The notes beneath the pieces are model-generated. The model was not told the origin of the DNA. It worked only from the letters and a program-made list of their open reading frames with translations, and searched no databases. From NCBI RefSeq assembly GCF_900109355.1, contig NZ_FOBF01000003.1, positions 558,001 through 622,000 on the forward strand: a stretch of 64,000 nt of DNA, in the 5' to 3' direction. The DNA comes from Nonomuraea pusilla (GTDB lineage: Bacteria; Actinomycetota; Actinomycetes; Streptosporangiales; Streptosporangiaceae). Shown one piece after another: positions 17,031-25,196 of the stretch. Made by a program: the position numbers and the translations under genes. How positions within the stretch are numbered: the first letter of the stretch is position 1; each line of letters starts with the position of its first letter.

Positions 17031-17120
17031 ATGTCTGCGCACATTCGCCGAGCCCTCCTGGCCGCCGGGGACGACGGCGCGGCCCCCGCTGCAGCACGGA
17101 GCGAGGACGCCACCGTCTGA
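17031..17120 (+). CDS. Possible 29-residue leader peptide upstream of the efflux gene
   Basis: ATG 17031 opens a 29-codon frame (MSAHIRRALLAAGDDG...) preceded by AAAGGG about 7 bases upstream, ending 134 bp before the DHA2 transporter. Its size and position resemble a leader ORF that could control a resistance gene by attenuation. There is no homology argument, so it may equally be chance. Confidence 0.25.
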   Translation: MSAHIRRALLAAGDDGAAPAAARSEDATV

Positions 17121-17254
17121 ACCCCTCCGCCGCTGAGCCGCGCGGCCGCACCCGGCGGTCCTCGCGGTGAGCGAGTACGGGCCTTCCCCTCATCGATTCG
17201 GCGACCGGCCCTGCTCCGGCGCTGATCCCGTCTGCCCTCTTCTGAAAGGAAAGC

Positions 17255-18847
17255 ATGAGTACGAACCAGCCTCCCCAGGCGGCACCGGCGAGCGGCGGGG
17301 GCACACCGGACGAGCGCGAGCTGCGCGCGATCCTGATCGCCGTCTCCGTCGCGCTGATGGCCGTCATCGCGTCGGTGTCCGGGCTGAACGTCGCCCAGAC
17401 CCACCTGGCTGTGGAGTTCGGCGCCCCGCAGAACACCGTTCTGTGGATCATCAATGTCTACACCCTGGCCCTGGCCGCGCTGCTGCTGCCGCTCGGCGCC
17501 ATCGGTGACCGGCTGGGCCGTAAGCCCATGCTGATCACCGGGCTGACCGTCTTCGGTGCCGCCGGCATCGTCGCGGGGCTGGCTCCGTCGACCGAGGTGA
17601 TGATCGCCGCGCGCCTGGCCGGCGGTGTGAGCGCTGCGATGATCATGCCGATCACGCTGGCCGTCATCACGAGTACGTTCCCTGAGGGGCAGCGGAGCAA
17701 GGCGATCGGCGTGTGGACGGGTGTCGCCGGGGGCGGCGGCATCCTGGGCATGTTCCTGTCCGCGCTGCTGGTCGACGTCGCCGACTGGCGCTGGCTGTTC
17801 GTCCTGCCCGTGGTCCTGGCCGTCGTGGCTCTGGCGATGACGCTGAAGTCGGTGCCCGACTCCCGCGAGCGCTCCGCTCATTCCTTCGACGGCATCGGCG
17901 CCTTGCTGTCCGCCGTCGCGGTGATCGGTCTGATCCTTGTCCTGCAGCAAGGCCCCGAGAGCGGCTGGGCCGCCCCGGCGACTCTGATCAGCCTGATCGC
18001 CGGTGTCATGGCCGCCATCGGGTTCGTGGCCTGGGAGCTGCGCCGCCGCGACGCCTCACTGCTGGACGTGCGCCTGTTCCGTGAGCGTGGCCTGGCCGGC
18101 GGCTCGATCACGCTGCTGGCGGTCTTCGGGGTCCAGGCGGGTATCGCCGTGGTCCTCTTCCCGTTCTTCCAGGCCGTGCTGGGCTGGTCGGGGCTGTTGT
18201 CCACCGTGGCGATGATGCCGATGGCCGTCATGATGATGATGGCGTCCGGCCTGGCCCCCAAGATGGCCGCGCGCTTCGGCGCCCGCTCCACCATGACCGT
18301 GGGCGTCGCCCTGGGCGCCCTCGGCCTGGCACTGATGGCTCTGTTCGTCTCCGTTGACGGCGGATACCTCTCCATCCTGGCCGGCATGCTCGCCATGGGC
18401 GTCGGCATGGGCCTGTCGATGACGCCCTCCACCGAGGCCATCACCAGTTCCCTGCCGCGCGAGAAACAGGGCGTCGCCTCCGCACTCAACGACGTCACCC
18501 GCGAGTTCGGCACCGCTCTCGGTGTCGCCCTGCTCGGCGCGCTGCTGTCGGCCGGCTACCGCGGCGCCATCGACGGCAGGCTGCACGGCATCCCGGCGGG
18601 GACCGCGGACACCGCGCGAGAAGGCATCGCCAACGCCGTCGAGGCTGCGCGTAGCGCGGGCTCTCACGCACAGGACCTGGTTCACGCCGCTCAGCAGTCC
18701 TTCGTCGACGGCTGGCAGCAGGCGATGTGGGCAGGCGTCGCCGTCATGGGCGTGCTGCTCGTCTACGTCGCTTTCCGCGGCCCGAAGGACTCGGCTTCCA
18801 CCACCGCGGACGAGACGGAGACCGCAGAGACCGTCGCCGCCCGATGA
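17255..18847 (+). CDS. DHA2-family MFS multidrug efflux transporter (EmrB/QacA type)
   Basis: 530-residue transporter with about 14 transmembrane helices, the number typical of the DHA2 proton-drug antiporters. The motif A sequence GAIGDRLGRKPMLI lies after helix 2 and the motif C-like region GVAGGGGILGMFLSALLVD in helix 5. The start ATG is preceded by GAAAGGAAAG. It is divergently arranged from the XRE-cupin regulator, a common setting for inducible efflux. The exported compound cannot be read from sequence. Confidence 0.92.
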   Translation: MSTNQPPQAAPASGGGTPDERELRAILIAVSVALMAVIASVSGLNVAQTHLAVEFGAPQNTVLWIINVYTLALAALLLPLGAIGDRLGRKPMLITGLTVFGAAGIVAGLAPSTEVMIAARLAGGVSAAMIMPITLAVITSTFPEGQRSKAIGVWTGVAGGGGILGMFLSALLVDVADWRWLFVLPVVLAVVALAMTLKSVPDSRERSAHSFDGIGALLSAVAVIGLILVLQQGPESGWAAPATLISLIAGVMAAIGFVAWELRRRDASLLDVRLFRERGLAGGSITLLAVFGVQAGIAVVLFPFFQAVLGWSGLLSTVAMMPMAVMMMMASGLAPKMAARFGARSTMTVGVALGALGLALMALFVSVDGGYLSILAGMLAMGVGMGLSMTPSTEAITSSLPREKQGVASALNDVTREFGTALGVALLGALLSAGYRGAIDGRLHGIPAGTADTAREGIANAVEAARSAGSHAQDLVHAAQQSFVDGWQQAMWAGVAVMGVLLVYVAFRGPKDSASTTADETETAETVAAR

Positions 18848-18904
18848 CCGCGTAACACCCGGGCCGGATCATCCGTCAGGCATCGCGGTACCGCGATGCC
18901 TGAC

Positions 18905-19205
18905 GCCCCAGCCGCCGGACGGGCTGCCGGACCGCGAACCGTCCCTGGCCGAAGACCGGCCCGGCCTGCTCGTCATCGCGGACAAGGGCTTCGCCTCCCC
19001 CGTGTTCGAGACCGATCCCGCCTTCCGGGGCGCCGAGTCACTCCGCCCGTCCTTCAAAGCGGGAGAAGCGCCGCAAGGGCGAGTCTCCGCCGAAGCCGGT
19101 ACGGCACCTGATCGAGTCCGTCAGTCACATGCCCGAGGCCGGCTCGATCTGGAACAACATGGTGGACGGACCTTCGAGGCCGTCGCCTGTCGCGGAGAGC
19201 CGAGG
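18905..19205 (+). pseudogene. Degenerate C-terminal fragment of an IS982-type transposase
   Basis: The first frame reads DGLPDREPSLAEDRPGLLVI, then ADKGFASPVFETD..GAESLRPSF. After a one-base insertion near 19056 (TTCAAAGCGG) the next frame continues KREKRRKGESPPKPVRHLIE, and after a second shift near 19120-19140 a third frame gives GRLDLEQHGGRTFEAVACR. In IS982-family transposases these segments follow each other in one frame (ADKG...LLRPS...K.RQLIESVN...LDLE.HGGR). The N-terminal two thirds and both terminal inverted repeats are absent. This marks an old insertion site next to the efflux gene. Confidence 0.8.
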
Positions 19206-19413
19206 GGCGGGGGCTGCCGACCCGTACGAGTGGCCGCGGCGGGGGGCGAAGGCGATCATGCCCGGACGGCCGGGAGCGGCGGCGATTGCCGCTGCGGAGA
19301 GCCGGAGGAACCGAGCGGAGGGCCGCTGCACGCGGGCACCCAGCGGTCGAGCGCTCCTGGAGGTGCGGGCCGCGATGACGGGCTGGGGAGGGCGTCGGCC
19401 GGGTGGGAGAAGG
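19206..19413. other. Intergenic DNA after the transposase remnant
   Basis: I see no gene, clear promoter or terminal inverted repeat here. The composition is GC-rich and the reading frames on both strands look like non-coding shadow frames. Confidence 0.5.
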
Positions 19414-19539
19414 TCAGCTCCAGTGGGGCGGCTTGTTCTCCAGGTAGAAGGTGTCGGGGTTGTCGTCGCGCCAGTCGCCCCAGCCGAGGTCGGTGTCGTC
19501 GGACGTCTGCTCCGGGAGAAAATCGTTCACGCCTTTCAT
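19414..19539 (-). CDS. Small acidic protein, 41 residues, function unknown
   Basis: The minus-strand frame starts at ATG 19539 and reads MKGVNDFLPEQTSDDTDLGW, then GDWRDDNPDTFYLENKPPHWS, and stops at 19414. It is rich in Asp, Pro and Trp, and its ending ENKPPHW recalls short conserved actinobacterial proteins often annotated as hypothetical. Codon usage is normal for the genome. It has no visible membrane segment or secretion signal. It lies between an insertion-sequence remnant and the divergent STAND ATPase gene. The function is unknown. Confidence 0.7.
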   Translation of the reverse strand: MKGVNDFLPEQTSDDTDLGWGDWRDDNPDTFYLENKPPHWS

Positions 19540-19652
19540 GCTACCTAGAGGGAGAAAGCCAATCCTCAGGTCTCGGTGGCTGCCCAGACAGGCGGGTTTC
19601 CCGGCGGTACGATGCGAGGGCAGGTGTCCGCCTATCCCCCGTGAGGCTGCCC

Positions 19653-21755
19653 ATGGCCACCCCGACAGGTTGGCGGCGAGAAGGCAATCTACCGGCGGAG
19701 CTCACAAGCTTCGTGGGACGTACGCGCCTACTCGCCAATCTGAAGAGGCACCTGAGCGAGTCGCGGCTCGTGACCGTGACCGGCATCGGCGGTGTGGGCA
19801 AGTCCCGCACGGTGCTGCGGCTGGCGCACCAGGTGCGTGCGCAGTACCCCGACGGCGTCTGGTTCGCCGACCTGGCGCGCCTGCAGGACGCCGGCATGGT
19901 GAAGCACACGATCGCGTCGGCGCTCGGCATCGCCGACCAGTCCTCGCGCGCCACCTCCGAGTCGCTCGCCGAATGGGTGGGCACGCGCGACATGCTGCTC
20001 ATCATCGACACCTGCGAGCACCTGGTGCAGGGCTGCGCCGAGCTGATCAACGAGCTGCTGGAGGCCGCGCCCAATCTGAAGGTGCTGGCCACGAGCCGGC
20101 AGTCGCTGCATCTGCCGTACGAGCACGTGGTGCCGGTGCCGCCGCTGCAGGTGCCGGGCGACGACCCCGCCGAGAACCTGTTCGCGAACGAGTCGGTGCA
20201 GTTGTTCGCGGCCAGGGCGGGCGGGGTGGTGCCCGACTTCGTCCTGGACGAGGAGAACATCGGCTCGGTGGCCGAGCTGTGCCGCAGGCTCGACGGCATC
20301 CCGCTGGCGATCGAGCTGGCGGCGGTGCGGCTGCGCGCGCTGTCGGTCGACCAGATCCTGGCCCTGCTGACCGACCGGTTCAGCCTGCTGGCCGGGGCCA
20401 GCCGCACGGCGCTGCCGCGACACAAGACGCTCAGGGCGGCGATCGGCTGGAGCCACGAGCTGTGCGAGCCCGCGGAGCGCCTGCTGTGGGCGCGCCTGTC
20501 GGTGTTCGCGGGCGACTTCGAGCTGGACGCGGCACGTTTCGTCTGCTCCGACTCGCGCCTGCGCGCCGAGGAGATCACAGACCTGGTGTCCGGCCTGGTC
20601 GAGAAGTCCATCCTGCTCATCAGGAGCAACCACGCGGGCGTCCGCTACAAGCTGATCGACACCCTGGCCGAGTACGGCGAGGAGTGGCTGGACAAGCTGG
20701 GCGAGACCGAGCGTCTGCGTCAGCGGCATCTGGAGTACTACCTGAGCCTCGCGTTGCGCAGCGAGGACGCCTGGTCGGGGCCGCGGCAGATCTACTGGTT
20801 CGTACGGATGCGGCAGGAGCACGACAACGTCCGCATGGCGCTGGAGCACGCGCTGCGGACTCCCGGGATGAGCGCCCTGGCGCTGACCCTGCTGTCGTCG
20901 CTGTGGTTCATGTGGGTGTGCTGTGGTTTCGCCAGAGAGGGGCGGGTCTACCTGGAAAGGGCCCTTCAGGCGAACCCGGGGTACAGCAAGGAGCGCTGCA
21001 AGGCGCTCTGGGTGCTGTCGTACGTGTGCAGCGCGCAGGGCGACAGCGTGGGCGCGCTGGAGGCGGCGGAGAAGTGCAGCACGGAGGCGGTCCGGGTGGG
21101 CGACTCCAGGGCGGTCATCCTCGCCTCGAAGATGCAGGGCACGGCGGCACTGCTCCAGGGAGATCTGCAGAAGGCGAGCGCGCTGCTGGGCGTGGCGATC
21201 GAGTTCAACACCGACAACAAGGAGCTGAACCCGGGCCTGCTGCCCGCGATCGTCGAACTGGCCATCGTGCTCACCTCCCAGGGCGAGCTGTACGAGGCCG
21301 AGTCACTGCTGATCGACTGCCTGCAGGTGTGCAGGGAACGCGGCGAGCTGTCGGTCAGCTCGTACGCGCACTGGGCTCTGTCCTCGACCCGCCTGCAGAC
21401 CGGCCGGGCGGACGCGGCCCTGGAGAACGCGCAGGAGAGCCTGCGGATCAAGCGCCACTTCCACGACACCCTGGGCACGCTCATCGCGTTGGAGACGACC
21501 GCCAGGATCTACACGGCTCTGGAGGAGGTCGACGTCGCGAGCCAGTTGCTGGGCGCGCTGCAGGAGAACTGGCGGACGGCCGGTCTCCCCATGCTGGGCG
21601 CTCCGTTCCTGCAGCTCGAACACGAGAAGTGCGTGAAGGAGCTCGAGCGCCTCATGGGCGAGGACGCTTACCGGGAGGCCTTCACCCGGGGAACGAACCT
21701 CGACCTGGACGAGGCGACGATTCTCGCCCTCGGCGACAACGCCGCCTCGCCCTAG
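19653..21755 (+). CDS. STAND-type ATPase with helical repeats, lacking the usual LuxR HTH
   Basis: 700-residue protein. An N-terminal STAND ATPase begins LPAELTSFVGRTRLLANL and carries Walker A GIGGVGKS at residues 44-51, Walker B-like MLLIIDTCEH, and the LVTSR-type sensor as VLATSRQSL. A C-terminal half of TPR-like helices follows. In actinobacteria, proteins with exactly this N-terminus usually end with a LuxR-type helix-turn-helix; here the protein stops at ...ATILALGDNAASP, where that domain would start. ATG 19653 has GAGG 7 bases upstream; an in-frame GTG at 19641 is an alternative. It is convergent with a terpene synthase gene, ending 17 bp away. It may act as a signalling hub without DNA binding, or be a truncated regulator. 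Confidence 0.85.
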   Translation: MATPTGWRREGNLPAELTSFVGRTRLLANLKRHLSESRLVTVTGIGGVGKSRTVLRLAHQVRAQYPDGVWFADLARLQDAGMVKHTIASALGIADQSSRATSESLAEWVGTRDMLLIIDTCEHLVQGCAELINELLEAAPNLKVLATSRQSLHLPYEHVVPVPPLQVPGDDPAENLFANESVQLFAARAGGVVPDFVLDEENIGSVAELCRRLDGIPLAIELAAVRLRALSVDQILALLTDRFSLLAGASRTALPRHKTLRAAIGWSHELCEPAERLLWARLSVFAGDFELDAARFVCSDSRLRAEEITDLVSGLVEKSILLIRSNHAGVRYKLIDTLAEYGEEWLDKLGETERLRQRHLEYYLSLALRSEDAWSGPRQIYWFVRMRQEHDNVRMALEHALRTPGMSALALTLLSSLWFMWVCCGFAREGRVYLERALQANPGYSKERCKALWVLSYVCSAQGDSVGALEAAEKCSTEAVRVGDSRAVILASKMQGTAALLQGDLQKASALLGVAIEFNTDNKELNPGLLPAIVELAIVLTSQGELYEAESLLIDCLQVCRERGELSVSSYAHWALSSTRLQTGRADAALENAQESLRIKRHFHDTLGTLIALETTARIYTALEEVDVASQLLGALQENWRTAGLPMLGAPFLQLEHEKCVKELERLMGEDAYREAFTRGTNLDLDEATILALGDNAASP

Positions 21756-21771
21756 GCCGTCTGCGGAGGTC

Positions 21772-22773
21772 TCAGGAGAGCTGCTCCCAGTGGGTGCCCG
21801 CCGGCCAGGCGTGCACGTAGCGCGCGCTGCCGAGGGAGTACTCGATGTGGCCCCGTACCCAGTGTTCGAGGCCCTGGATGTACGCGAGCACCGCGGGCGA
21901 CCCCCACTTCTCGACCGCGGTGCGGAGCCGTACCATCTCGGCGACGGCCTCGTCGTGCATCGAGGCGACCTCGTCGAGGGCGTCCTGCAAGGAGTAGCCG
22001 CGGTGGGTGACGAGGACGTTCACCAGGTTGTGCCGTGCCTGGTCGTGCTTGCGCTCCTTGGCGTAGGAGAACAGGTCGTTGTCCCAGACGACAAGGTCGT
22101 TGGCGTGCTCGGTGAGCGCCCGGACGTCGGGGTGGTGCCATTCCTCGGGCGCCAGCCGCCGGCGTCCGGCGATGTCGATGAGCGCGTAGACGGGGTACAT
22201 GGCTCCGGTCCTGCGCCGCATGAAGATGTAGTCCTCGGGCGTCGGCACGATGTCGGTCTCCCGGTTGGACGCCTCCCACACCTGCGCGAAGATGTACTCC
22301 TTCGTGGCGGTGCTCCACCGGTCGAGCTGGTCGCGGTCGGCGTGGACGGCGATGCGCTCCTTGAGCCCCTGCAGTGATTTGGCGAAGACGTTGGTGATCG
22401 GCTGATCCGTCTCGATGTCGTGCAGGACGCGGAACATCTCGGGGAGCGCCCTGGCGATGAGCGCGGTGTGCTTGCTGAGGTCTTCTGACTCGCAGAAGCC
22501 GTCGTCGAACGCGAACAGCCAGATGCACCAGTCCATGAGCAGCTTGAGCATGTCGCGGTCGACGAGGGGGTAGGCGCGCGCGGTGAGCCAGCCGAACCTG
22601 GCGCTGCGGTAGCGCTCCAGGATTTCGGGATCTCGCAGCATGCCGGATTCGAGGAGCCAGGCGAAGCTGTCCTCGCTGGCCTCGGCGACGTGCGGGTTCA
22701 CCTCGCTCGCGAAGGGGCACAGCAGCGGCGGGATCCGGAGGGGGAGGCTGGCGTGCGCTGGGGTAGCAGACAT
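21772..22773 (-). CDS. Class I terpene synthase (terpene cyclase)
   Basis: 333-residue bacterial terpene cyclase, of normal length for a single-domain sesqui- or diterpene synthase. The metal-binding aspartate motif is FAFDDGFCE (Asp90, Asp91, Glu95), the NSE triad is NDLFSYAKE (Asn232, Ser236, Glu240) and the C-terminal RY pair is in SARYVH. All residues needed for diphosphate ionisation are present, so it should be active. ATG 22773 is chosen as start; a TTG at 22797 would add eight hydrophobic residues. No prenyltransferase, P450 or methyltransferase lies beside it, so it may make an unmodified volatile terpene. Product and chain length (C15 or C20) cannot be told. Confidence 0.92.
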   Translation of the reverse strand: MSATPAHASLPLRIPPLLCPFASEVNPHVAEASEDSFAWLLESGMLRDPEILERYRSARFGWLTARAYPLVDRDMLKLLMDWCIWLFAFDDGFCESEDLSKHTALIARALPEMFRVLHDIETDQPITNVFAKSLQGLKERIAVHADRDQLDRWSTATKEYIFAQVWEASNRETDIVPTPEDYIFMRRRTGAMYPVYALIDIAGRRRLAPEEWHHPDVRALTEHANDLVVWDNDLFSYAKERKHDQARHNLVNVLVTHRGYSLQDALDEVASMHDEAVAEMVRLRTAVEKWGSPAVLAYIQGLEHWVRGHIEYSLGSARYVHAWPAGTHWEQLS

Positions 22774-23078
22774 GCCATAGATGATCGCAATGATCAACCC
22801 TATTGCCTATATAGCGGGATGACCGCTTTTATTTACCTCGCTTGATTGGTCTTTATGAAGCGAGCCAATCTCCCGGGCCGGGCATTCGCCTCGTTCCGGC
22901 CCCTGACGGTGGCCGGAGGCGATGACGTGGTGCGCGGCCTCTCAGCCTGGTGACGGTCCGGCAGCTCCGGGGCTTGTGGGGTTGGCGGGGGTTGGGGGTC
23001 GGTAGGGTGCCGTGCGCGGAATCGTTCTGACTCGCCGTAGGTTCTGGAGAAGAGTACCTAGGGAAAGGCTGTCCAACC
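22774..23078. other. Intergenic region between divergent terpene synthase and PAC2 genes
   Basis: About 300 bp with an unusually AT-rich half next to the terpene synthase, as expected for promoters. It contains interleaved inverted repeats at 22837-22870. I see no gene here. Confidence 0.6.
22837..22870. promoter_or_regulatory. Two interleaved inverted repeats upstream of the terpene synthase
   Basis: CTCGCTT (22837-22843) pairs with AAGCGAG (22858-22864), and GATTGG (22844-22849) pairs with CCAATC (22865-22870). The order A-B-A'-B' could fold as a pseudoknot in RNA, or form two overlapping operator sites whose half-sites are each 21 bp apart. The location is 64-97 bp upstream of the terpene synthase ATG. 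Confidence 0.45.
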
Positions 23079-23978
23079 GTGTTCGACCCGAAGGATCTCT
23101 ACGAGCTCGCCGACGACGTGCCCGAGCTGACCGATCCGGTGATGTTGTACCACTTTGACGGGTTTGTCGACGCGGGCGGCGCCGGGCGCCTCGCGCTGGG
23201 CCACCTGCTCGCCGAGCTGGAGCACCGCGTTGTGGCGACGTTCGATGTGGACCGGCTGCTGGACTACCGGTCGCGTCGGCCGATCATGACGTTCGACACC
23301 GACAGGTGGGTGGAGTGCGAGAGCCCCGAGCTCGCGCTGCACGCGACGAAGGACGCGACGGGCACCGACTTCCTGATCCTCAGCGGGCCCGAGCCCGACA
23401 GGGAGTGGGAGCTGTTCGTCAGGGCGGTGGCCGCGCTGGTGGAGCGGCTGAAGGTGAGCAAGCTCGTGACCCTGCACGGCATCCCCATGGCCGTGCCGCA
23501 CACGCGCCCGCTCGGCATCACCGCCCACGCCAGCAAGCCGGAGCTCGTCACCTCGCAGTCGAGCGTGTTCGGCCGCGTGCAGGTGCCGGGCAGCGCGGCG
23601 GCGCTGCTGGAGCTGCGGCTCGGCGCGATGGGCCACGACGCCGTCGGGTACGCCGTGCACGTGCCCCACTACCTGTCGCAGGCGGAGTACCCGACGGCCG
23701 CCGTGACCGGGCTTGAGGCGGTCACCCGGGGCACCGGCCTGGTGTTCCCGATGGAGCAGCTGCACGAGGCGGCCCGCCGGACGACGACCGAGATCGAGGA
23801 GCAGATCCAGGCCTCGACCGAGCTGTCCACCGCGATCGTCGGCCTGGAGCAGCAGTACGACGCGTTCGCCGCCGGGGCGGAGCGCGAGAGCCTGCTCGCC
23901 GAGACGGTGCCGATGCCGACGGGCGACGAGCTGGCCGCCCAGTTCGAGCGCTTCCTGGCCGAGCGGGACGAGGAGTGA
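23079..23978 (+). CDS. PAC2-family protein
   Basis: 299-residue protein of the PAC2 (proteasome assembly chaperone 2-like) family, which is widespread in actinobacteria. The family hallmarks are the N-terminal MLYHFDGFVDAGGAGRLA, the central LVTLHGIPMAVPHTRP and TAHASKPELV, and the VHVPHYLSQAEYP stretch. The C-terminal 60 residues form a predicted coiled coil ending in acidic residues. The GTG start is preceded by AGGGAAAGG. In bacteria the role is not firmly known. The oxidoreductase gene begins about 20 bp downstream on the same strand. Confidence 0.88.
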   Translation: MFDPKDLYELADDVPELTDPVMLYHFDGFVDAGGAGRLALGHLLAELEHRVVATFDVDRLLDYRSRRPIMTFDTDRWVECESPELALHATKDATGTDFLILSGPEPDREWELFVRAVAALVERLKVSKLVTLHGIPMAVPHTRPLGITAHASKPELVTSQSSVFGRVQVPGSAAALLELRLGAMGHDAVGYAVHVPHYLSQAEYPTAAVTGLEAVTRGTGLVFPMEQLHEAARRTTTEIEEQIQASTELSTAIVGLEQQYDAFAAGAERESLLAETVPMPTGDELAAQFERFLAERDEE

Positions 23979-23997
23979 CACCCGTTAGCCTGTGGGG

Positions 23998-25038
23998 ATG
24001 AGTGAGATCCGGGTCGGGCTGATCGGTTACGGCACGGCAGGGGCGTTCTTCCACGCCCCGCTCGTCGCCGCGACACCCGGGCTGCGGCTGGCCGCCGTGG
24101 TGACGCGGGACGCCGGCCGGGCCGCCGAGGTCGCGGCGCGTTACGGCGCCGAGGCGGTGCCGGGCGTGGACGAGCTGTGGCCGCGCTGCGACCTGGTCGT
24201 GGTGGCCTCCCCGAACCGGACGCACGTCGCGCTGGCGACGGAGGCGCTCGGCCAGGGGCTGCCCGTGGTCGTCGACAAGCCGGCGGCCCGCACCGCCGAG
24301 GAGGCTCGGGGTCTGGTGCGGCTGGCCGAGGAGCGCGGGCTCATGCTGACGGTGTTCCAGAACCGGCGGTGGGACGGCGACTTCCGCACGGTCCGGAGGC
24401 TGGTCGCGGAGGGGGCGCTCGGCGAGGTGCGGCGGTTCGAGTCGCGCTTCGAGCGGTGGCGTCCCGTGCCGAAGGGCGGCTGGCGGGAGGCCGGCGGCCC
24501 CGAGGACGTCGCCGGGCTGCTCTACGACCTCGGCAGCCACCTGGTGGACCAGGCGCTGCTGCTGCTCGGGCCGGTCCGCGAGGTCTACTGCGAGAGCGAC
24601 GTCAGGCGTGCCGGGGTGGCCGCCGACGACGACACGTTCGTCGCGCTGACGCACGAGAGCGGCGCCCGCTCACACCTGTGGGTCAGCTCGGTGGCGGCGC
24701 TGTCCGGGCCACGGCTGCGCGTGCTGGGCTCGGCGGGCGCGTACGTCAAGTACGGGATGGACGTGCAGGAGGAGCGCCTGCGGGCGGGGCGCTCGCCCGG
24801 CGAGCCCGGGTTCGGCGTGGAGGACGACGGCCGGTGGGGCCTGCTGGGCACGGACGCGGAGCAGCGCCCCGTCCCGACGGAGCCGGGGTCGTACCTCGAC
24901 TTCTACGTCGGGGTGGAGGCGGCGCTGCGGGAGGGGACGCCGCCGCCCGTCGACCCGGCCGCCTCGATCGACACGCTGGCGGTGATCGAGGCGGCCCGCC
25001 GGTCGGCGACGGAGCGGACGGTCGTCAGCCTGCCCTGA
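23998..25038 (+). CDS. Gfo/Idh/MocA-family NAD(P)-dependent oxidoreductase
   Basis: 346-residue dehydrogenase. The N-terminal Rossmann motif is VGLIGYGTAGAFFHAPLV; the family signature DKPAA (EKP equivalent) appears in VVVDKPAARTAEEA, and the C-terminal domain contains YDLGSHLVDQALLLLG with the typical catalytic His. These enzymes usually oxidise or reduce sugars or inositols. ATG 23998 is preferred over GTG 23992 two codons upstream. It probably shares a transcript with the PAC2 gene. The substrate is unknown. Confidence 0.9.
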   Translation: MSEIRVGLIGYGTAGAFFHAPLVAATPGLRLAAVVTRDAGRAAEVAARYGAEAVPGVDELWPRCDLVVVASPNRTHVALATEALGQGLPVVVDKPAARTAEEARGLVRLAEERGLMLTVFQNRRWDGDFRTVRRLVAEGALGEVRRFESRFERWRPVPKGGWREAGGPEDVAGLLYDLGSHLVDQALLLLGPVREVYCESDVRRAGVAADDDTFVALTHESGARSHLWVSSVAALSGPRLRVLGSAGAYVKYGMDVQEERLRAGRSPGEPGFGVEDDGRWGLLGTDAEQRPVPTEPGSYLDFYVGVEAALREGTPPPVDPAASIDTLAVIEAARRSATERTVVSLP

Positions 25039-25048
25039 CCCCCTCGGT

Positions 25049-25090
25049 GTCCGTCGTGCGGAGTCCGTCGTGCGGTGTCCGTCGTGGCGG
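25049..25090 (+). repeat. 14-bp tandem repeat, three copies
   Basis: GTCCGTCGTGCGG plus one variable base is repeated three times (the last copy has an extra G), just after the oxidoreductase stop codon in non-coding DNA. Confidence 0.7.
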
Positions 25091-25196
25091 GCCCAGGTGC
25101 GTGGTGCGGTCGGCCCTCGCAGGGGCGGTCGGGGCGATGGTCAGTTGCCGCGGGGGGCGGGCGGGGGCGGTGGCTTGGCGCGGGAAGCGGGCACTG

